A DNA stretch of 64,000 nucleotides from Nitrosarchaeum sp. (GCA_018334095.1 JAGXTE010000058.1:1-64000); one strand, 5' to 3'. Shown: positions 26,511 through 35,967, counted from the stretch's first letter. Made by a program: numbers and translations. The notes: generated by a model from the letters alone, not told the origin.

Positions 26511-28040
26511 CTATCCACCATATTCGATTTTATTGATCATCGTATCAGGATCTCTATAGTATTTCCCTATAGTTTCTCCCACTTTAAAATAACTTCGGAT
26601 TCCTCGTTGTAACAACCACTTTAAAACTATCTTTCTTTTTTCATACTCTTCTAAAATTTCCTCCATGTTTCTTCCCGTCTGTTCTGCAATACGAGAAAAC
26701 ATCACACTATCTTCTAATTGTGCATTAAAAAAATCAGATTTTGGATCCCATTGAAATGCTGAATGATAAGAGTCAGCACTGTTTATCTCTTGTACAGATA
26801 TTGCTTTTCTAATACTTTTTCCGTCTTGTCCTTTAACTCTTCTAATTACGATTGCACAGTTCATCAATGATAGATAAGATGGCGGAATATCCATTGGTTT
26901 TTGTTGTAACCTTTTGCCTGCACTCTCTAGACTGTCAGCATGCATGGTACATAATCCACCGTGACCTGTAGCCATTGCTTGAAACATGACATAAGCTTCA
27001 GCACCTCTAATTTCTCCAACTACAATATAATCAGGTCTATGTCGTACACCAGATTTTATTAAATCATATAATCCAATCTCACCTTCTCCTGTAGGACCAA
27101 ATCCAGTTCTAGCAACTAAGCTAAACCAGTTTTCATGACGTATGTTGATTTCTGCAACATCTTCAACAGAGAATATTTTGTAATCAGGATTCACTAATCC
27201 AGTAATTGCATTAAGTATAGTTGTTTTTCCACTGCCTGTTGAACCAATCACCATAATGGACATTTTTGCTTCCATCAACATCCACAAATAAGCTGCAATA
27301 TCGACACTGATTGTTCCAAAAGATATCAAATCAATTACAGAATACGGATCTTGTTTGAACTTTCTTATTGTAAAACTAGTCCCTTTGGGAGTAACTTCTT
27401 TTTGATATAAAACAGAAATTCTATGATTTCCCTCTAATGCTAAATCCGATATAGGATATGCTGAACTGATATGCTTTCCAGCTCTAAATACTATTCTAGA
27501 AACAAATGAGTTTAGTCGTTCGTTTTCAAATTTTATGTTACATGGAATACTATCATATTTTCTATGCCATACATAAATTGGCGTATCTATCCCACTACAA
27601 CTAATATCTTCTATGTTTGGATCATTCATTAATGGATCTATCAAGCCAAAGCCTGCAATATCACGTTCTAAATAGTATTTCACTTTCTCCATACTTGCAA
27701 GCGGGTAGTCTTGAAATAGCTTCATATTCTCTTTCAGAATTTTATTTACAAATGCTACAAATCCAAAATTTTTTTCAATGTTTTCAGGAGAATCTAGATT
27801 TTCTTCAATTAATCTGTATAATTGATTATAGATAACTTCTTCGGGTGGATTTAGTTTTGTTTCATCTACTTGGTACGATGTACTGCCATTTTCCTGATCT
27901 TGTAAAATATTTGCATAGCTAAAAGGTGCTTTTAATGGATAATTTTCAATTACTGTTGCCCCTTTTTGATTTTGAAGCTCAGTAAGAAAATCACTTTTTA
28001 GAAAATTTTCTAATCCTTGTTCATCTTTAGTTTTGCCCAT
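26511..28040 (-). CDS. Type II/IV secretion-system ATPase for pilus assembly (FlaI/TadA-like)
   Basis: 509 residues. An N-terminal domain with FGLIDPLMNDPNIEDISCSG is followed by Walker A GSTGSGKTT, an Asp box, Walker B IVVGEIRGAEA and the His box GHGGLCTMHAD. Length and order fit archaeal pilus or archaellum ATPases. FlaH/FlaG/FlaF-type genes are absent nearby, which argues for adhesive pili and against an archaellum. Confidence 0.93.
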   Translation of the reverse strand: MGKTKDEQGLENFLKSDFLTELQNQKGATVIENYPLKAPFSYANILQDQENGSTSYQVDETKLNPPEEVIYNQLYRLIEENLDSPENIEKNFGFVAFVNKILKENMKLFQDYPLASMEKVKYYLERDIAGFGLIDPLMNDPNIEDISCSGIDTPIYVWHRKYDSIPCNIKFENERLNSFVSRIVFRAGKHISSAYPISDLALEGNHRISVLYQKEVTPKGTSFTIRKFKQDPYSVIDLISFGTISVDIAAYLWMLMEAKMSIMVIGSTGSGKTTILNAITGLVNPDYKIFSVEDVAEINIRHENWFSLVARTGFGPTGEGEIGLYDLIKSGVRHRPDYIVVGEIRGAEAYVMFQAMATGHGGLCTMHADSLESAGKRLQQKPMDIPPSYLSLMNCAIVIRRVKGQDGKSIRKAISVQEINSADSYHSAFQWDPKSDFFNAQLEDSVMFSRIAEQTGRNMEEILEEYEKRKIVLKWLLQRGIRSYFKVGETIGKYYRDPDTMINKIEYGG

Positions 28041-28064
28041 TTTTTTACCTCAAAAAGATTTTTT

Positions 28065-28091
28065 GGATAAGTTAAAAAAAACACCTTATCC
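28065..28091 (-). terminator. Hairpin plus poly-T after the first pilin gene
   Basis: CTTATCC (28085-28091) and GGATAAG (28065-28071) can pair. On the minus strand the loop contains an eight-base T run just after the pilin stop codon. Archaeal termination relies on T tracts, so this may separate abundant pilin mRNA from the motor genes downstream. Confidence 0.5.
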
Positions 28092-28727
28092 TGTGTTTGA
28101 TTTTCCTTGAATTGTTACACTTTGCGGTGCACCTGTTTTTCCAGCAAATATGTTAACACTTGTATTTGCACCAGAATCTAATGATGACAATGTGCCATTA
28201 TTCAGTTTAAAGTATATGATTGCTGAATCTCCTGGCGACAATGAAACTGGTCCTGTACCTGCATCGGCACTAATACATTCTGTGATTGGTCCGGCTGAAT
28301 CCGGATCAATTGCGACATACGTAGAATCAGCAGCACAGTTATCTCTAATTTTTGGCTGTCCTAGTGTTTGCCATCCAGTATGATTAAGTGCTTGTTGGAA
28401 TACATTAGATGAAACTGTTGTGTCTGTATACCATTGTGTAAATGGAACATCAGTACCTCTAATCTGGATTTTATCCACTGCAAGTACTTTATCTCCAGTA
28501 TTTCTGATACCTGCTGCACCCCATGCAATACCAATGTCTGATGGATCAACAGAAAGTACCCATACTTTGACTCCGGATACAGATATTGATTCTTGCTGAG
28601 TACCGCCTTGGAAAAGACTGGCACCATACAATACAACACCTGAACCAAGTACAACGGATGCCACCAATATGATGACAGTTGTAAGTACTGTACTTAATGC
28701 ACGACTTTTGCCTAGTTTAGGTTTCAT
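28086..28727 (-). CDS. Type IV pilin, tandem copy 1
   Basis: 213 residues. N-terminal KSRALSTVLTTVIILVASVV is an archaeal prepilin signal with likely cleavage before LSTVL. A beta-rich head domain follows, with a Cys pair (DNCAADS, ITECISADAG) that could form a disulphide. It is closely similar along its whole length to copy 2 at 28845-29471. Ends in a hairpin and T tract. Probably a major pilin of the pilus built by the downstream ATPase and platform proteins. Confidence 0.92.
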   Translation of the reverse strand: MKPKLGKSRALSTVLTTVIILVASVVLGSGVVLYGASLFQGGTQQESISVSGVKVWVLSVDPSDIGIAWGAAGIRNTGDKVLAVDKIQIRGTDVPFTQWYTDTTVSSNVFQQALNHTGWQTLGQPKIRDNCAADSTYVAIDPDSAGPITECISADAGTGPVSLSPGDSAIIYFKLNNGTLSSLDSGANTSVNIFAGKTGAPQSVTIQGKSNTG

Positions 28728-28770
28728 TTTATTATTATATGTCTTATTTAGATAGTTATGTACGCAAGTA

Positions 28771-28799
28771 TGTAATTTTTTTGAATTACAGATAAGAAA
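28771..28799 (-). repeat. 29-bp promoter repeat, copy 1
   Basis: Identical in all 29 positions to 29510-29538. It contains an inverted repeat, TGTAATT and AATTACA around a T-rich centre. It lies 44-72 bases upstream of the copy 1 pilin start, beyond a TATA-like TCTAAATA near 28748. The sequence between the repeat and the start codon differs in the two copies, so the repeat is probably a regulator site kept by selection or by recent duplication. Confidence 0.7.
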
Positions 28800-28820
28800 A
28801 AATTACCTAAAATTATCATT

Positions 28821-28827
28821 AAAAAAA
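28821..28827 (-). terminator. T tract downstream of pilin copy 2
   Basis: Seven consecutive T on the minus strand, 18 bases past the copy 2 pilin stop codon. A plausible archaeal terminator isolating this pilin transcript. Confidence 0.4.
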
Positions 28828-28844
28828 CTCAAACAGAACAGAAT

Positions 28845-29471
28845 TTAACTGATTCCTTCAACAGTCACACTTCTAGGTGAACCTGTTTTTCCAGCAAATA
28901 TGTTAACACTTACTTGGGCGCCAGAATCTAACGATGTTAGGGTGCCATTATTCAGTTTAAAGTATATGATTGCTGAATCTCCTGGTGACAATGAAACTGG
29001 TCCTGTACCTGCATCGGCACTAACACATTCTGTGATTGGTCCGGCTGAATCAAGATCAATTGCGACATACGTAGAATCAGCAGCACAGTTATCTATCATT
29101 CTTGGTTGACCTGGTGTTGCCCATCCAGTATGATTAAGTGCTTGTTGGAATAAATTAGAAGTAACAGTGCTATCTGTATACCACTGAGTATATGGAACAT
29201 CAGTACCCCTAATCTGGATTTTATCCACTGCAAGTACTTTATCTCCAGTATTTCTGATACCTGCTGCACCCCATGCAATACCTACAGTGTCATCATCATC
29301 TACCCAAGCCTTTACACCAGTTACAGCGATTGATTCTTGCTGAGTACCGCCTTGGAAAAGACTGGCACCATACAATACAACACCTGAAGCGAGTACAACT
29401 GATGCCACCAATATGATGACAGTTGTAAGTACTGTACTTAATGCACGACTTTCGTACAAAGAGATATTCAA
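28845..29471 (-). CDS. Type IV pilin, tandem copy 2
   Basis: 208 residues from TTG 29471. ESRALSTVLTTVIIL is the prepilin signal, identical to copy 1 from SRA through the membrane helix. The head domain differs mainly in short patches (SVDPSD versus DDDT near residue 60). The Cys pair is conserved. The gene has its own promoter repeat (29510-29538) and T tract, so the two pilins can be expressed separately. Confidence 0.92.
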   Translation of the reverse strand: MNISLYESRALSTVLTTVIILVASVVLASGVVLYGASLFQGGTQQESIAVTGVKAWVDDDDTVGIAWGAAGIRNTGDKVLAVDKIQIRGTDVPYTQWYTDSTVTSNLFQQALNHTGWATPGQPRMIDNCAADSTYVAIDLDSAGPITECVSADAGTGPVSLSPGDSAIIYFKLNNGTLTSLDSGAQVSVNIFAGKTGSPRSVTVEGIS

Positions 29472-29509
29472 CTATGTTATTATCATTATAATCAATATCT
29501 CATATAGCA

Positions 29510-29538
29510 TGTAATTTTTTTGAATTACAGATAAGAAA
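29510..29538 (-). repeat. 29-bp promoter repeat, copy 2
   Basis: Same 29 bases as 28771-28799, with the inverted repeat TGTAATT/AATTACA. It starts 39 bases upstream of the copy 2 TTG start, with a TATA-like TATATGAG between. Confidence 0.7.
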
Positions 29539-29570
29539 TTATTTACACGAAATTATCTAAATCAATGAAT

Positions 29571-31691
29571 TTATTGATAGTCAATAATTATAGCAGTTTT
29601 TTCAGAACCAACTAGATCATCCCTTATCGCATCCAAAATGTCAGAAGTATTAATGAGGCTAGAATAATCTACCAGTTTAAGATCATTTAAAAGATAAACT
29701 TTAGGTGCAATTTCAGAATTACCAGATTCAAAATAATCGGTCAGTTCTTCCAAGACTGTTATTTTGCCACCTTGAATAATTCTCCCATTTTTTATTGATA
29801 ATTTTGGTTTTCCATATCTATCTAAAACCAAAATATGATGTTGAGTCTTTTTACCAAAAAAATTTTTAATTTCCATATGACCAGTAAACACAAAATAGTG
29901 ATCAGTTTCATAGCTCAGATCAATTAAATCTTCAGAGAGTTCAATTATCTCACTGGTTCGTTTTTTAGCGTCTTCTAGTGTAAAAATATTTTTTGAGGTC
30001 TCAGCACTATCTAATTCGACATTACCAACTGCCGTAACACGTAGTAGAGATTTCTCAGATACAAATTCACTATTGATCATTATTGATTCAGGAATAGCAC
30101 CCTTGTTTACTAGCATAGTATGTATTTTTTTATATACTTGATTGATTTTTTCAGGAGTAGGTTCAATCATTGTTTGTTCCATCTCTTCTTGGAGCATTGA
30201 TGACGCTACACCAATTGAAGAAATAACTTCAGCGTGTTCTGCTTTTTCATATTTTATTCCTAATTGTTTTGCAACAAATGGAACAAGGACAGAAGCCCCT
30301 CCTCCTCCTCCAATTAACGTTGTCTTATATGGATTCATTTTAAATTCTTTCAAGAGTTTAGTAATCATTTTTGTAATCTCAAATGAAGCTGTTTGAATTA
30401 TTGACATGGCAATTTCATGATATGATACACCAACAAATTCAGCAAATATTTTTAGAGCAATTTTTGCAGATTCTTGATTCCCAAATGCATAATCATTTTT
30501 TTCTATCATACCTAATGCATTTGCCGCACAAGTGTTGGTAATAGCATATGTTCCTTTATTGCATTTTATTGCAACATATTCTGATTTATCATTTGACATA
30601 GGCTTTATCAGGATTATTTTTCCTGTTTTAAGATCTTCGGGATCTGCAAAACATGAATATTTGAGGCCGGCAATATGAGCACTACGGGGACCAACATTTG
30701 AGACTCTGTTTTGTTTTAATCCTACCATACTGCCACCAGCTACACCCAAAATCCTAACATCCATTGAGCGAATGCAAGTAGGATGATCTTTTACGGTAAC
30801 ATAGCGAATTTCAGGCTTACCATTTTTTATAATACAAATATTGGTACTAGTGCCACCAACTTCAACAAATATGCCATTAGTTATTTTTAGATGCAGTAAT
30901 GCACCAGCAACACTTGCTGCAGGGCCTGAAAGAATCGTAAGAATTGGTTTTGTCTTAAAAGTATCCATGCTGGTAACACCACCATCTCCTTTCATTATCA
31001 TTAACGGTGCAGTAACTCCAGTTTTACGAATTGCGTCTTCAACAAAATTTGCAACTTGAAATGTTTTAGGTAAAACACTAGCATTTACAGCTGCAGTCAG
31101 AGTTCTAATTTCCAAACCGTAAATTCCGGATATCTCATGAGATGCTGTAGAAAGTATTTTTTCTTTTGATGCAGTACGCATGACAAATAATTCATTTGAG
31201 GGGTCATCAACTCCAAATGCTTCAGTTGCAATTATTACCTCTGCACCTTTTTCTTTTAATCGATTTATTGCAGTAGTTACTTCTTTTTCGGTAATTAAAT
31301 GGGATGTATCTAAGAATTCATGGGTTGTCTTAATGTCATGATTTGTATTAATTGTAGAGTCCTCCAAATTTGTTCTTTTTATAATATCTTTTTTTGAAGG
31401 TCCTACCCCCATTGCAATTATTCCAACTTTTGATGTATCTGATTCTAACAATGCATTAATTGCCTGAGTAGTACTATGAGAGATTAACTCAATCTCATTA
31501 ATTCCAATTCCAGTTTCATCAATAATTTTTTTTAATGCAATTACAATACCTTCAGAGACTCCTTTTTCTGAACTATGGGTTGTAGAAACAGTTGATTTTG
31601 CTAAAAGTGAGCCTGTTTTTACATCTATAGCTACAGCTTTTGTAAAGGTTCCACCAACATCAATTCCAACTCGGATTCTTCGCTTATTCAT
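29571..31691 (-). CDS. Hydantoinase/oxoprolinase-family protein (HyuA-like)
   Basis: 706 residues. The N terminus VGIDVGGTFTKAVAID is the ASKHA phosphate-1 motif. LISHSTTQAINALLE, a second nucleotide motif (GIFVEVGGTSTNI) and GGGGGASVLVPFVA near 495 complete the hydantoinase A fold. Family members open lactam or hydantoin rings or carboxylate acetone using ATP. No HyuB partner gene adjoins, so the reaction is uncertain. The 3' end of the FTR1 gene overlaps its start by 8 bases. Confidence 0.85.
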   Translation of the reverse strand: MNKRRIRVGIDVGGTFTKAVAIDVKTGSLLAKSTVSTTHSSEKGVSEGIVIALKKIIDETGIGINEIELISHSTTQAINALLESDTSKVGIIAMGVGPSKKDIIKRTNLEDSTINTNHDIKTTHEFLDTSHLITEKEVTTAINRLKEKGAEVIIATEAFGVDDPSNELFVMRTASKEKILSTASHEISGIYGLEIRTLTAAVNASVLPKTFQVANFVEDAIRKTGVTAPLMIMKGDGGVTSMDTFKTKPILTILSGPAASVAGALLHLKITNGIFVEVGGTSTNICIIKNGKPEIRYVTVKDHPTCIRSMDVRILGVAGGSMVGLKQNRVSNVGPRSAHIAGLKYSCFADPEDLKTGKIILIKPMSNDKSEYVAIKCNKGTYAITNTCAANALGMIEKNDYAFGNQESAKIALKIFAEFVGVSYHEIAMSIIQTASFEITKMITKLLKEFKMNPYKTTLIGGGGGASVLVPFVAKQLGIKYEKAEHAEVISSIGVASSMLQEEMEQTMIEPTPEKINQVYKKIHTMLVNKGAIPESIMINSEFVSEKSLLRVTAVGNVELDSAETSKNIFTLEDAKKRTSEIIELSEDLIDLSYETDHYFVFTGHMEIKNFFGKKTQHHILVLDRYGKPKLSIKNGRIIQGGKITVLEELTDYFESGNSEIAPKVYLLNDLKLVDYSSLINTSDILDAIRDDLVGSEKTAIIIDYQ

Positions 31692-33891
31692 CAGAATCCT
31701 TCCTTGATTTTCGCATAGAGGCTAGTTGTTGTTCTTTTCTTGGACGCATTATCAAAATGTATGTCGACGCAACAAGATAAACACCAAGCAATATTACTTG
31801 GGCAACAATAGTTTCCAAAGTAGGATAAATTCCAGTCATCATTGCAAGATTGATATCCAATCGTGGAACAGTGCCAATCAATCCAGTGTATGGAACAATA
31901 TCTAATATCTGAAGTTCTCTTATTGCATTTCCTAAAAATGCAATTGACAAATATGCACCTACTCCCATTGTCAATCCAAATAATGCCCGTAATGGCAATC
32001 GTTTTCCTAATTTTCTCATTACATAATACAGACCCAAAAGTGAAATCAATCCCAGGATAAATCCTAGACCCACATAGATTTCCATATATTTTGCAAATCC
32101 AGACATTGCTTGATAAAATAAAACAGTTTCAAATCCTTCTCGATACACAGTAAAAAATGACAGCATTACAAAGACCATAACACTACCAGTAGTGGTAGCT
32201 TGCCAAACTTTTGCTTTAACAAACTCCATCCATTTTTTGTGTTCAATTTTATTTAAAACCCAAAAACTAACATAAAATAAAACAGCAGTTGCAGATAATG
32301 CCGCAATTGCCTCAATAAGTTCACGATTTGCCCCTGAGATTTCAATAACATATGATGCAATAATCCAAGTAACAGCAGTAGCTGCAAAGGCAGCAACGAT
32401 ACCATAGTAAACATATTTCTTAAATTGATTGTTTCGTGATGCTTCAAGATATGTCAGTATAGCACCAAGAATCAGGACAGACTCCAGTCCCTCTCTAAAT
32501 ACAATTGCAAAAGAAGATGTAAATGCAATAGTCGGGGCAAGATCACCGGTTCCAGTTACAATTCTTTCAGATTCATCAAGATTTCGCTTTATTCCAATAA
32601 TTACATCATGAATTTCATTTTGTGGTGCCTCTTGTTTAATCAAGTTTCGTAGAGTAGCAAATTGGTATTCTACCTCAAGTGTAAAATCAGGATCAATTGC
32701 CCTAAGAGGAATCTCTACAAACTCATAGCTATCAAGATATGCTGAACGTGCAGATGCATGTGCAGATTGCACGTCTCCTTTTTCATAATGCAGTAATGTT
32801 TCTTCTAATTGCTCACGAATTATATCGATTTTATTTTTAACGATCATTTTTTGATCATCAGGTGCATCCCCCATAGATTTCAAATTCTGAGTTTTTAGTG
32901 AACCCCCATTAACAAAAGGAGTGAGTTCACTAGTCATCTTTTCAGCTTTTGCCAAATCTGGTAAAATAGAATTTTCAATAAATTGAATAATCATATTTGG
33001 ATCCTCTTTTTGTACAATCATTTTTCGAAGATTTTCACGCATGTCAATTTCTAACGTATTCAATAATGGTTCATCCACTTTTTTAATGTCAGATTCCAAA
33101 TATTCAAAATTTTCAAGGTATGCCTCAATTGCAAGTTCCTCAGCAGTTGAATAATCATTAGAATTTACTGCATGTATTAATTCAGAATATAAATTTCTGA
33201 TTACTCCATACAAATTTGTTTTATCAATCGCAATCGATTCAGTTTCTAACAAATCACGCTGTATTGCAGTCATTAAATTTCCAACAGTTACAAAGTCTTT
33301 TTTATTTAAAACAGATTTATCCAAGTCAGTAAAAAATGAGTCAATCTCTTGTTTGAGTCTATTGTCTAATATTGGATTTTGATTCAAAATAACCTTTGAA
33401 TGTTCTATTAATGATAAAGTAAAATAATATGATTCGTCACTTTTATGTTGAATAAATTTTTGATATTGTTCATCAGCCTCTGATAAAATAAAGGCTGCAA
33501 TCACATTAGAATCAGTATCTAATGAACCGGAGGGTAAAGTTTTTTGCAGATTATTTATTTGAACAATCAAATTTTGCGAGTTTGATTTTGATAAAATACT
33601 TGAATGAAGATCAAGTAATTCTAGATGAATATAATCTGAAGTATCAGAATCGACGGTTCTTAAAATTTGGATATTTTTACCATAAAAATTATTTGTTAGA
33701 GTAGAATACTCTTCTGCAGCATCATAGTTATCCTCCAAAATTGCTTTTTTTGTTAACTCCAAACCTAATCCAGTAATTGTAAAAGTAGAAGTGTATTGTT
33801 CGGAATTTTGAGCATGCGCATTGGGAGATACCAATTGCAAGCCAAGTGTAAAAATAACAATAATCATATACCAATAGAATTTGAATTGCAT
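31684..33891 (-). CDS. FTR1-family iron permease with N-terminal sensing/binding repeats
   Basis: 735 residues: signal peptide (cleavage near AHAQ, about 28), an extracytoplasmic helical region of about 420 residues, then about seven membrane helices with two permease motifs, REGLES and YREGFETVL. The N-terminal region holds at least two repeats with the pattern AYLxxxE[YF]xE followed by an acidic helix (TAEELAIEAYLENFEYLE; SARSAYLDSYEFVE). The same unit occurs in the divergent PEFG protein. Likely high-affinity iron uptake. TATA-like GTATTTAAAC at 33918-33927 lies about 30 bases from the start. Confidence 0.92.
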   Translation of the reverse strand: MQFKFYWYMIIVIFTLGLQLVSPNAHAQNSEQYTSTFTITGLGLELTKKAILEDNYDAAEEYSTLTNNFYGKNIQILRTVDSDTSDYIHLELLDLHSSILSKSNSQNLIVQINNLQKTLPSGSLDTDSNVIAAFILSEADEQYQKFIQHKSDESYYFTLSLIEHSKVILNQNPILDNRLKQEIDSFFTDLDKSVLNKKDFVTVGNLMTAIQRDLLETESIAIDKTNLYGVIRNLYSELIHAVNSNDYSTAEELAIEAYLENFEYLESDIKKVDEPLLNTLEIDMRENLRKMIVQKEDPNMIIQFIENSILPDLAKAEKMTSELTPFVNGGSLKTQNLKSMGDAPDDQKMIVKNKIDIIREQLEETLLHYEKGDVQSAHASARSAYLDSYEFVEIPLRAIDPDFTLEVEYQFATLRNLIKQEAPQNEIHDVIIGIKRNLDESERIVTGTGDLAPTIAFTSSFAIVFREGLESVLILGAILTYLEASRNNQFKKYVYYGIVAAFAATAVTWIIASYVIEISGANRELIEAIAALSATAVLFYVSFWVLNKIEHKKWMEFVKAKVWQATTTGSVMVFVMLSFFTVYREGFETVLFYQAMSGFAKYMEIYVGLGFILGLISLLGLYYVMRKLGKRLPLRALFGLTMGVGAYLSIAFLGNAIRELQILDIVPYTGLIGTVPRLDINLAMMTGIYPTLETIVAQVILLGVYLVASTYILIMRPRKEQQLASMRKSRKDSDE

Positions 33892-33936
33892 GAATTAATG
33901 ATTAGGTCTAGCTAACTGTATTTAAACAAAAGATTA

Positions 33937-33954
33937 ATTCTACAATCTTAGAAT
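33937..33954. promoter_or_regulatory. Dyad operator ATTCTA-N6-TAGAAT, copy 1
   Basis: Perfect 6+6 inverted repeat with a 6-base spacer (CAATCT), immediately upstream of the FTR1 TATA box. A second copy of the core TTCTA-N6-TAGAA is 54 bases away. Two matching dyads in one 155-base divergent promoter strongly suggest a repressor or activator site controlling the iron genes. Confidence 0.6.
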
Positions 33955-33990
33955 GAAAAACTACGAATATAGAAAAAATGCTATAGATTT

Positions 33991-34008
33991 ATTCTAAATG
34001 TATAGAAC
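33991..34008. promoter_or_regulatory. Dyad operator ATTCTA-N6-TAGAA, copy 2
   Basis: Same core TTCTA-N6-TAGAA as copy 1 but with a different spacer (AATGTA), so conservation is confined to the arms, as expected for a dimeric regulator site. It lies 23 bases upstream of the TATA box (34031-34040) of the PEFG-CTERM gene. Confidence 0.6.
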
Positions 34009-34061
34009 AATGAAAAAAAATGAAATTAGCATTTAAATCGTAACAAATGATTTTCCCTCCA

Positions 34062-35177
34062 ATGACGACAAAAATCTCAATCATAATTTCTACGATTGTC
34101 ATAGGATTACTATCCCAAACTGTTTATGCAGAATCAACATATGATGAAAAATTACAATTTGCTGGTTCTTTAGAAGAAACACTTGGGCATTTTTGGGCAA
34201 TTGAAAAGAATCTAGATGAAAACAATGCACAGTTGGCACTCGTACATGCAACCCATCCAATATCAGAGCTATATGATTTGATGAAACCTGAATTAAAAGA
34301 GCATGACTCGGATTTTGATATCATTGTTCAAGAGACATTAATGGATCTTGGCAAGAAAACAGGTTCTGATGTAACCAGAGATGATGCACAAATGGCAATT
34401 GATGATGCAAAAAAAATCATTGAACAAGCAAGATTGATTGTAATTGGAGATGAATTATCTTCGGATGTATCATTTCAGCTTGATTTGATAAAAGGACTAC
34501 TTACAACTTCAAAAGCAGAATATGAAGAAGCCGTAGCAAATGGTGAAGTTCTCGAAATGGCTGAATTTCAAGACGGTTCTGCATTCGTATGGAAGTCTGA
34601 AGAAATTTTCAATAAAATAAGAACAGACCTACCAGAACATGAGGCTGAAGAAATTGAGGAATTTTATGAAGAACTTTGGAATACATATGAACAAAAAGCA
34701 GACCCAACTCATAGTGGAGTGTTTGTAGACGGTATCATCCACGAGGTTAATGAGATTTTAGGTGAGGAAGGAGAAGAAGGAGAACTACTAGAATATGTAG
34801 AAAATATCGAAGAACTTCTAACTCAAGTGAAAACAGAATACGAAAATGGAAATTCTGATTTAGCGCTTAGTCTTTCTACCAAAGCATATCTTGACAACTT
34901 TGAATATCTAGAAACCCCACTAAAAGACGCAGGTCAAGAAGAACTAGTCGAAGAACTGGAAACCATGATGAGAGAAGAATTAAGAGAAATGATAAAAAAT
35001 GGAGCCTCATCATCTGAAGTGAATTCCAAAGTAGACACAATTCTCGAAGAGATGAAGATTGTAGAAGCTACAGTTCCTGAATTTGGCACAGTGGTAATGG
35101 TAGTGTTGTTTGTAGCAATTATTGGAATCATAGCTGTAACAAAGAAAACAAGATTAGCGACTATTCCAAGAATGTAA
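34062..35177 (+). CDS. PEFG-CTERM surface protein sharing the FTR1 extracytoplasmic domain
   Basis: 371 residues from ATG 34062. The ATG at 34047 is only 12 bases from the TATA centre (ATTTAAAT, 34032-34039), whereas 34062 is 26 bases away, fitting a leaderless mRNA. A signal peptide ends near VYAES. The helical, acidic body carries units such as STKAYLDNFEYLETPL, which match the FTR1 N-terminal repeats. The C terminus is VPEFG, a membrane helix and a basic tail (PEFG-CTERM). It is divergent from FTR1 and probably co-regulated, so likely an iron-binding partner displayed outside the cell. Confidence 0.85.
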   Translation: MTTKISIIISTIVIGLLSQTVYAESTYDEKLQFAGSLEETLGHFWAIEKNLDENNAQLALVHATHPISELYDLMKPELKEHDSDFDIIVQETLMDLGKKTGSDVTRDDAQMAIDDAKKIIEQARLIVIGDELSSDVSFQLDLIKGLLTTSKAEYEEAVANGEVLEMAEFQDGSAFVWKSEEIFNKIRTDLPEHEAEEIEEFYEELWNTYEQKADPTHSGVFVDGIIHEVNEILGEEGEEGELLEYVENIEELLTQVKTEYENGNSDLALSLSTKAYLDNFEYLETPLKDAGQEELVEELETMMREELREMIKNGASSSEVNSKVDTILEEMKIVEATVPEFGTVVMVVLFVAIIGIIAVTKKTRLATIPRM

Positions 35178-35185
35178 AATCCAAT

Positions 35186-35206
35186 CTTTTTTATTTTTTA
35201 TTATTT
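35186..35206 (+). terminator. T-rich terminator after the PEFG-CTERM gene
   Basis: Runs of six T broken by single A residues follow the stop codon of the PEFG gene and meet the convergent wHTH gene. Consistent with archaeal T-tract termination. Confidence 0.45.
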
Positions 35207-35559
35207 TAACCAGTATTTGGTTTAGGATTAGACGTATTTGGATAAAGTTGCAATGTTGGTTCCAAATCAGTCAGAGTGATTTCAACTTTACCAATACGAC
35301 TACGATACTGTTTTATTTTTTTTCCTTCAGGTGAAATTACAAATTTATCTACTTCGGCAAGTGCCAATTCTTCCAAATTTGATAAAGTTTTGTAAACTGT
35401 AGATATTGAAATTTTTAATTCATCTGCAATTTGTGTTGCATCTTTTGATTCATTTTTAATTGAAAATAATACCGCCCGAGTACAAACATTACTTAGTGAT
35501 TCAATTATTTTTTGAGTTATATCAAACTCGCTTAGTTGAATAATGTTTGGTTTTGACAT
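35206..35559 (-). CDS. wHTH regulator, paralogue A
   Basis: 117 residues with a winged helix: FDITQKIIESLSN, then IADELKISISTVYKTLSNLEE as recognition helix and a basic wing (KKIKQYRSRIGKVEI). No ligand domain. It closely matches the gene just upstream (35568-35897) and shares its direction, so the pair is a tandem duplication. Candidate regulator of the neighbouring iron genes; unproven. Confidence 0.85.
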   Translation of the reverse strand: MSKPNIIQLSEFDITQKIIESLSNVCTRAVLFSIKNESKDATQIADELKISISTVYKTLSNLEELALAEVDKFVISPEGKKIKQYRSRIGKVEITLTDLEPTLQLYPNTSNPKPNTG

Positions 35560-35567
35560 TTAGATCA

Positions 35568-35897
35568 TCAGTTAGGTACCAAATTTAGGACTGGATCAGG
35601 TTTTTTTATTGAAATATCAGCCTTGCTTATTCGACTTTTGTAGATTTTGAATTTTCTTCCTTTATCTGAAATCATCCATCTTTCTACTTCAATTAACGTA
35701 AGTTCCTCAAGATCACCTAATTTTTTATAAACGGAGCTAAGCGGGATTTTTAGTTTGTCTGACAAGTCAGCTGCTGTCATTCCTTTTTTTATCACGGAAA
35801 ACAAGATTGCACGTGATTCAGAATCTGCAAGGGCTTCAATTACTTTTTGAGTGACATCATATTTTTTTAATTGAGGTAATGTTAAACGTCGTGTCAA
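35568..35897 (-). CDS. wHTH regulator, paralogue B
   Basis: 109 residues: YDVTQKVIEALADSESRAIL, a recognition helix LKIPLSSVYKKLGDLEEL and wing KIYKSRISKADISI. The last bases are 8 before the start of paralogue A, so one transcript is likely. A pair of similar wHTH proteins could form a heterodimer or bind the same site with different signals. Confidence 0.85.
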   Translation of the reverse strand: MTRRLTLPQLKKYDVTQKVIEALADSESRAILFSVIKKGMTAADLSDKLKIPLSSVYKKLGDLEELTLIEVERWMISDKGRKFKIYKSRISKADISIKKPDPVLNLVPN

Positions 35898-35967
35898 TTA
35901 AATTAAAAATCAACAGAGAGTTATTTAAATCACATCATAGTATTCTCATTCCAGAGAGTTAGAACAA

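Noticed and set aside
21653-29471. Archaellum operon
   Set aside because: ATPase, platform, peptidase and pilins are present, but no FlaF/G/H-type genes are nearby, so an adhesive type IV pilus is the better reading.
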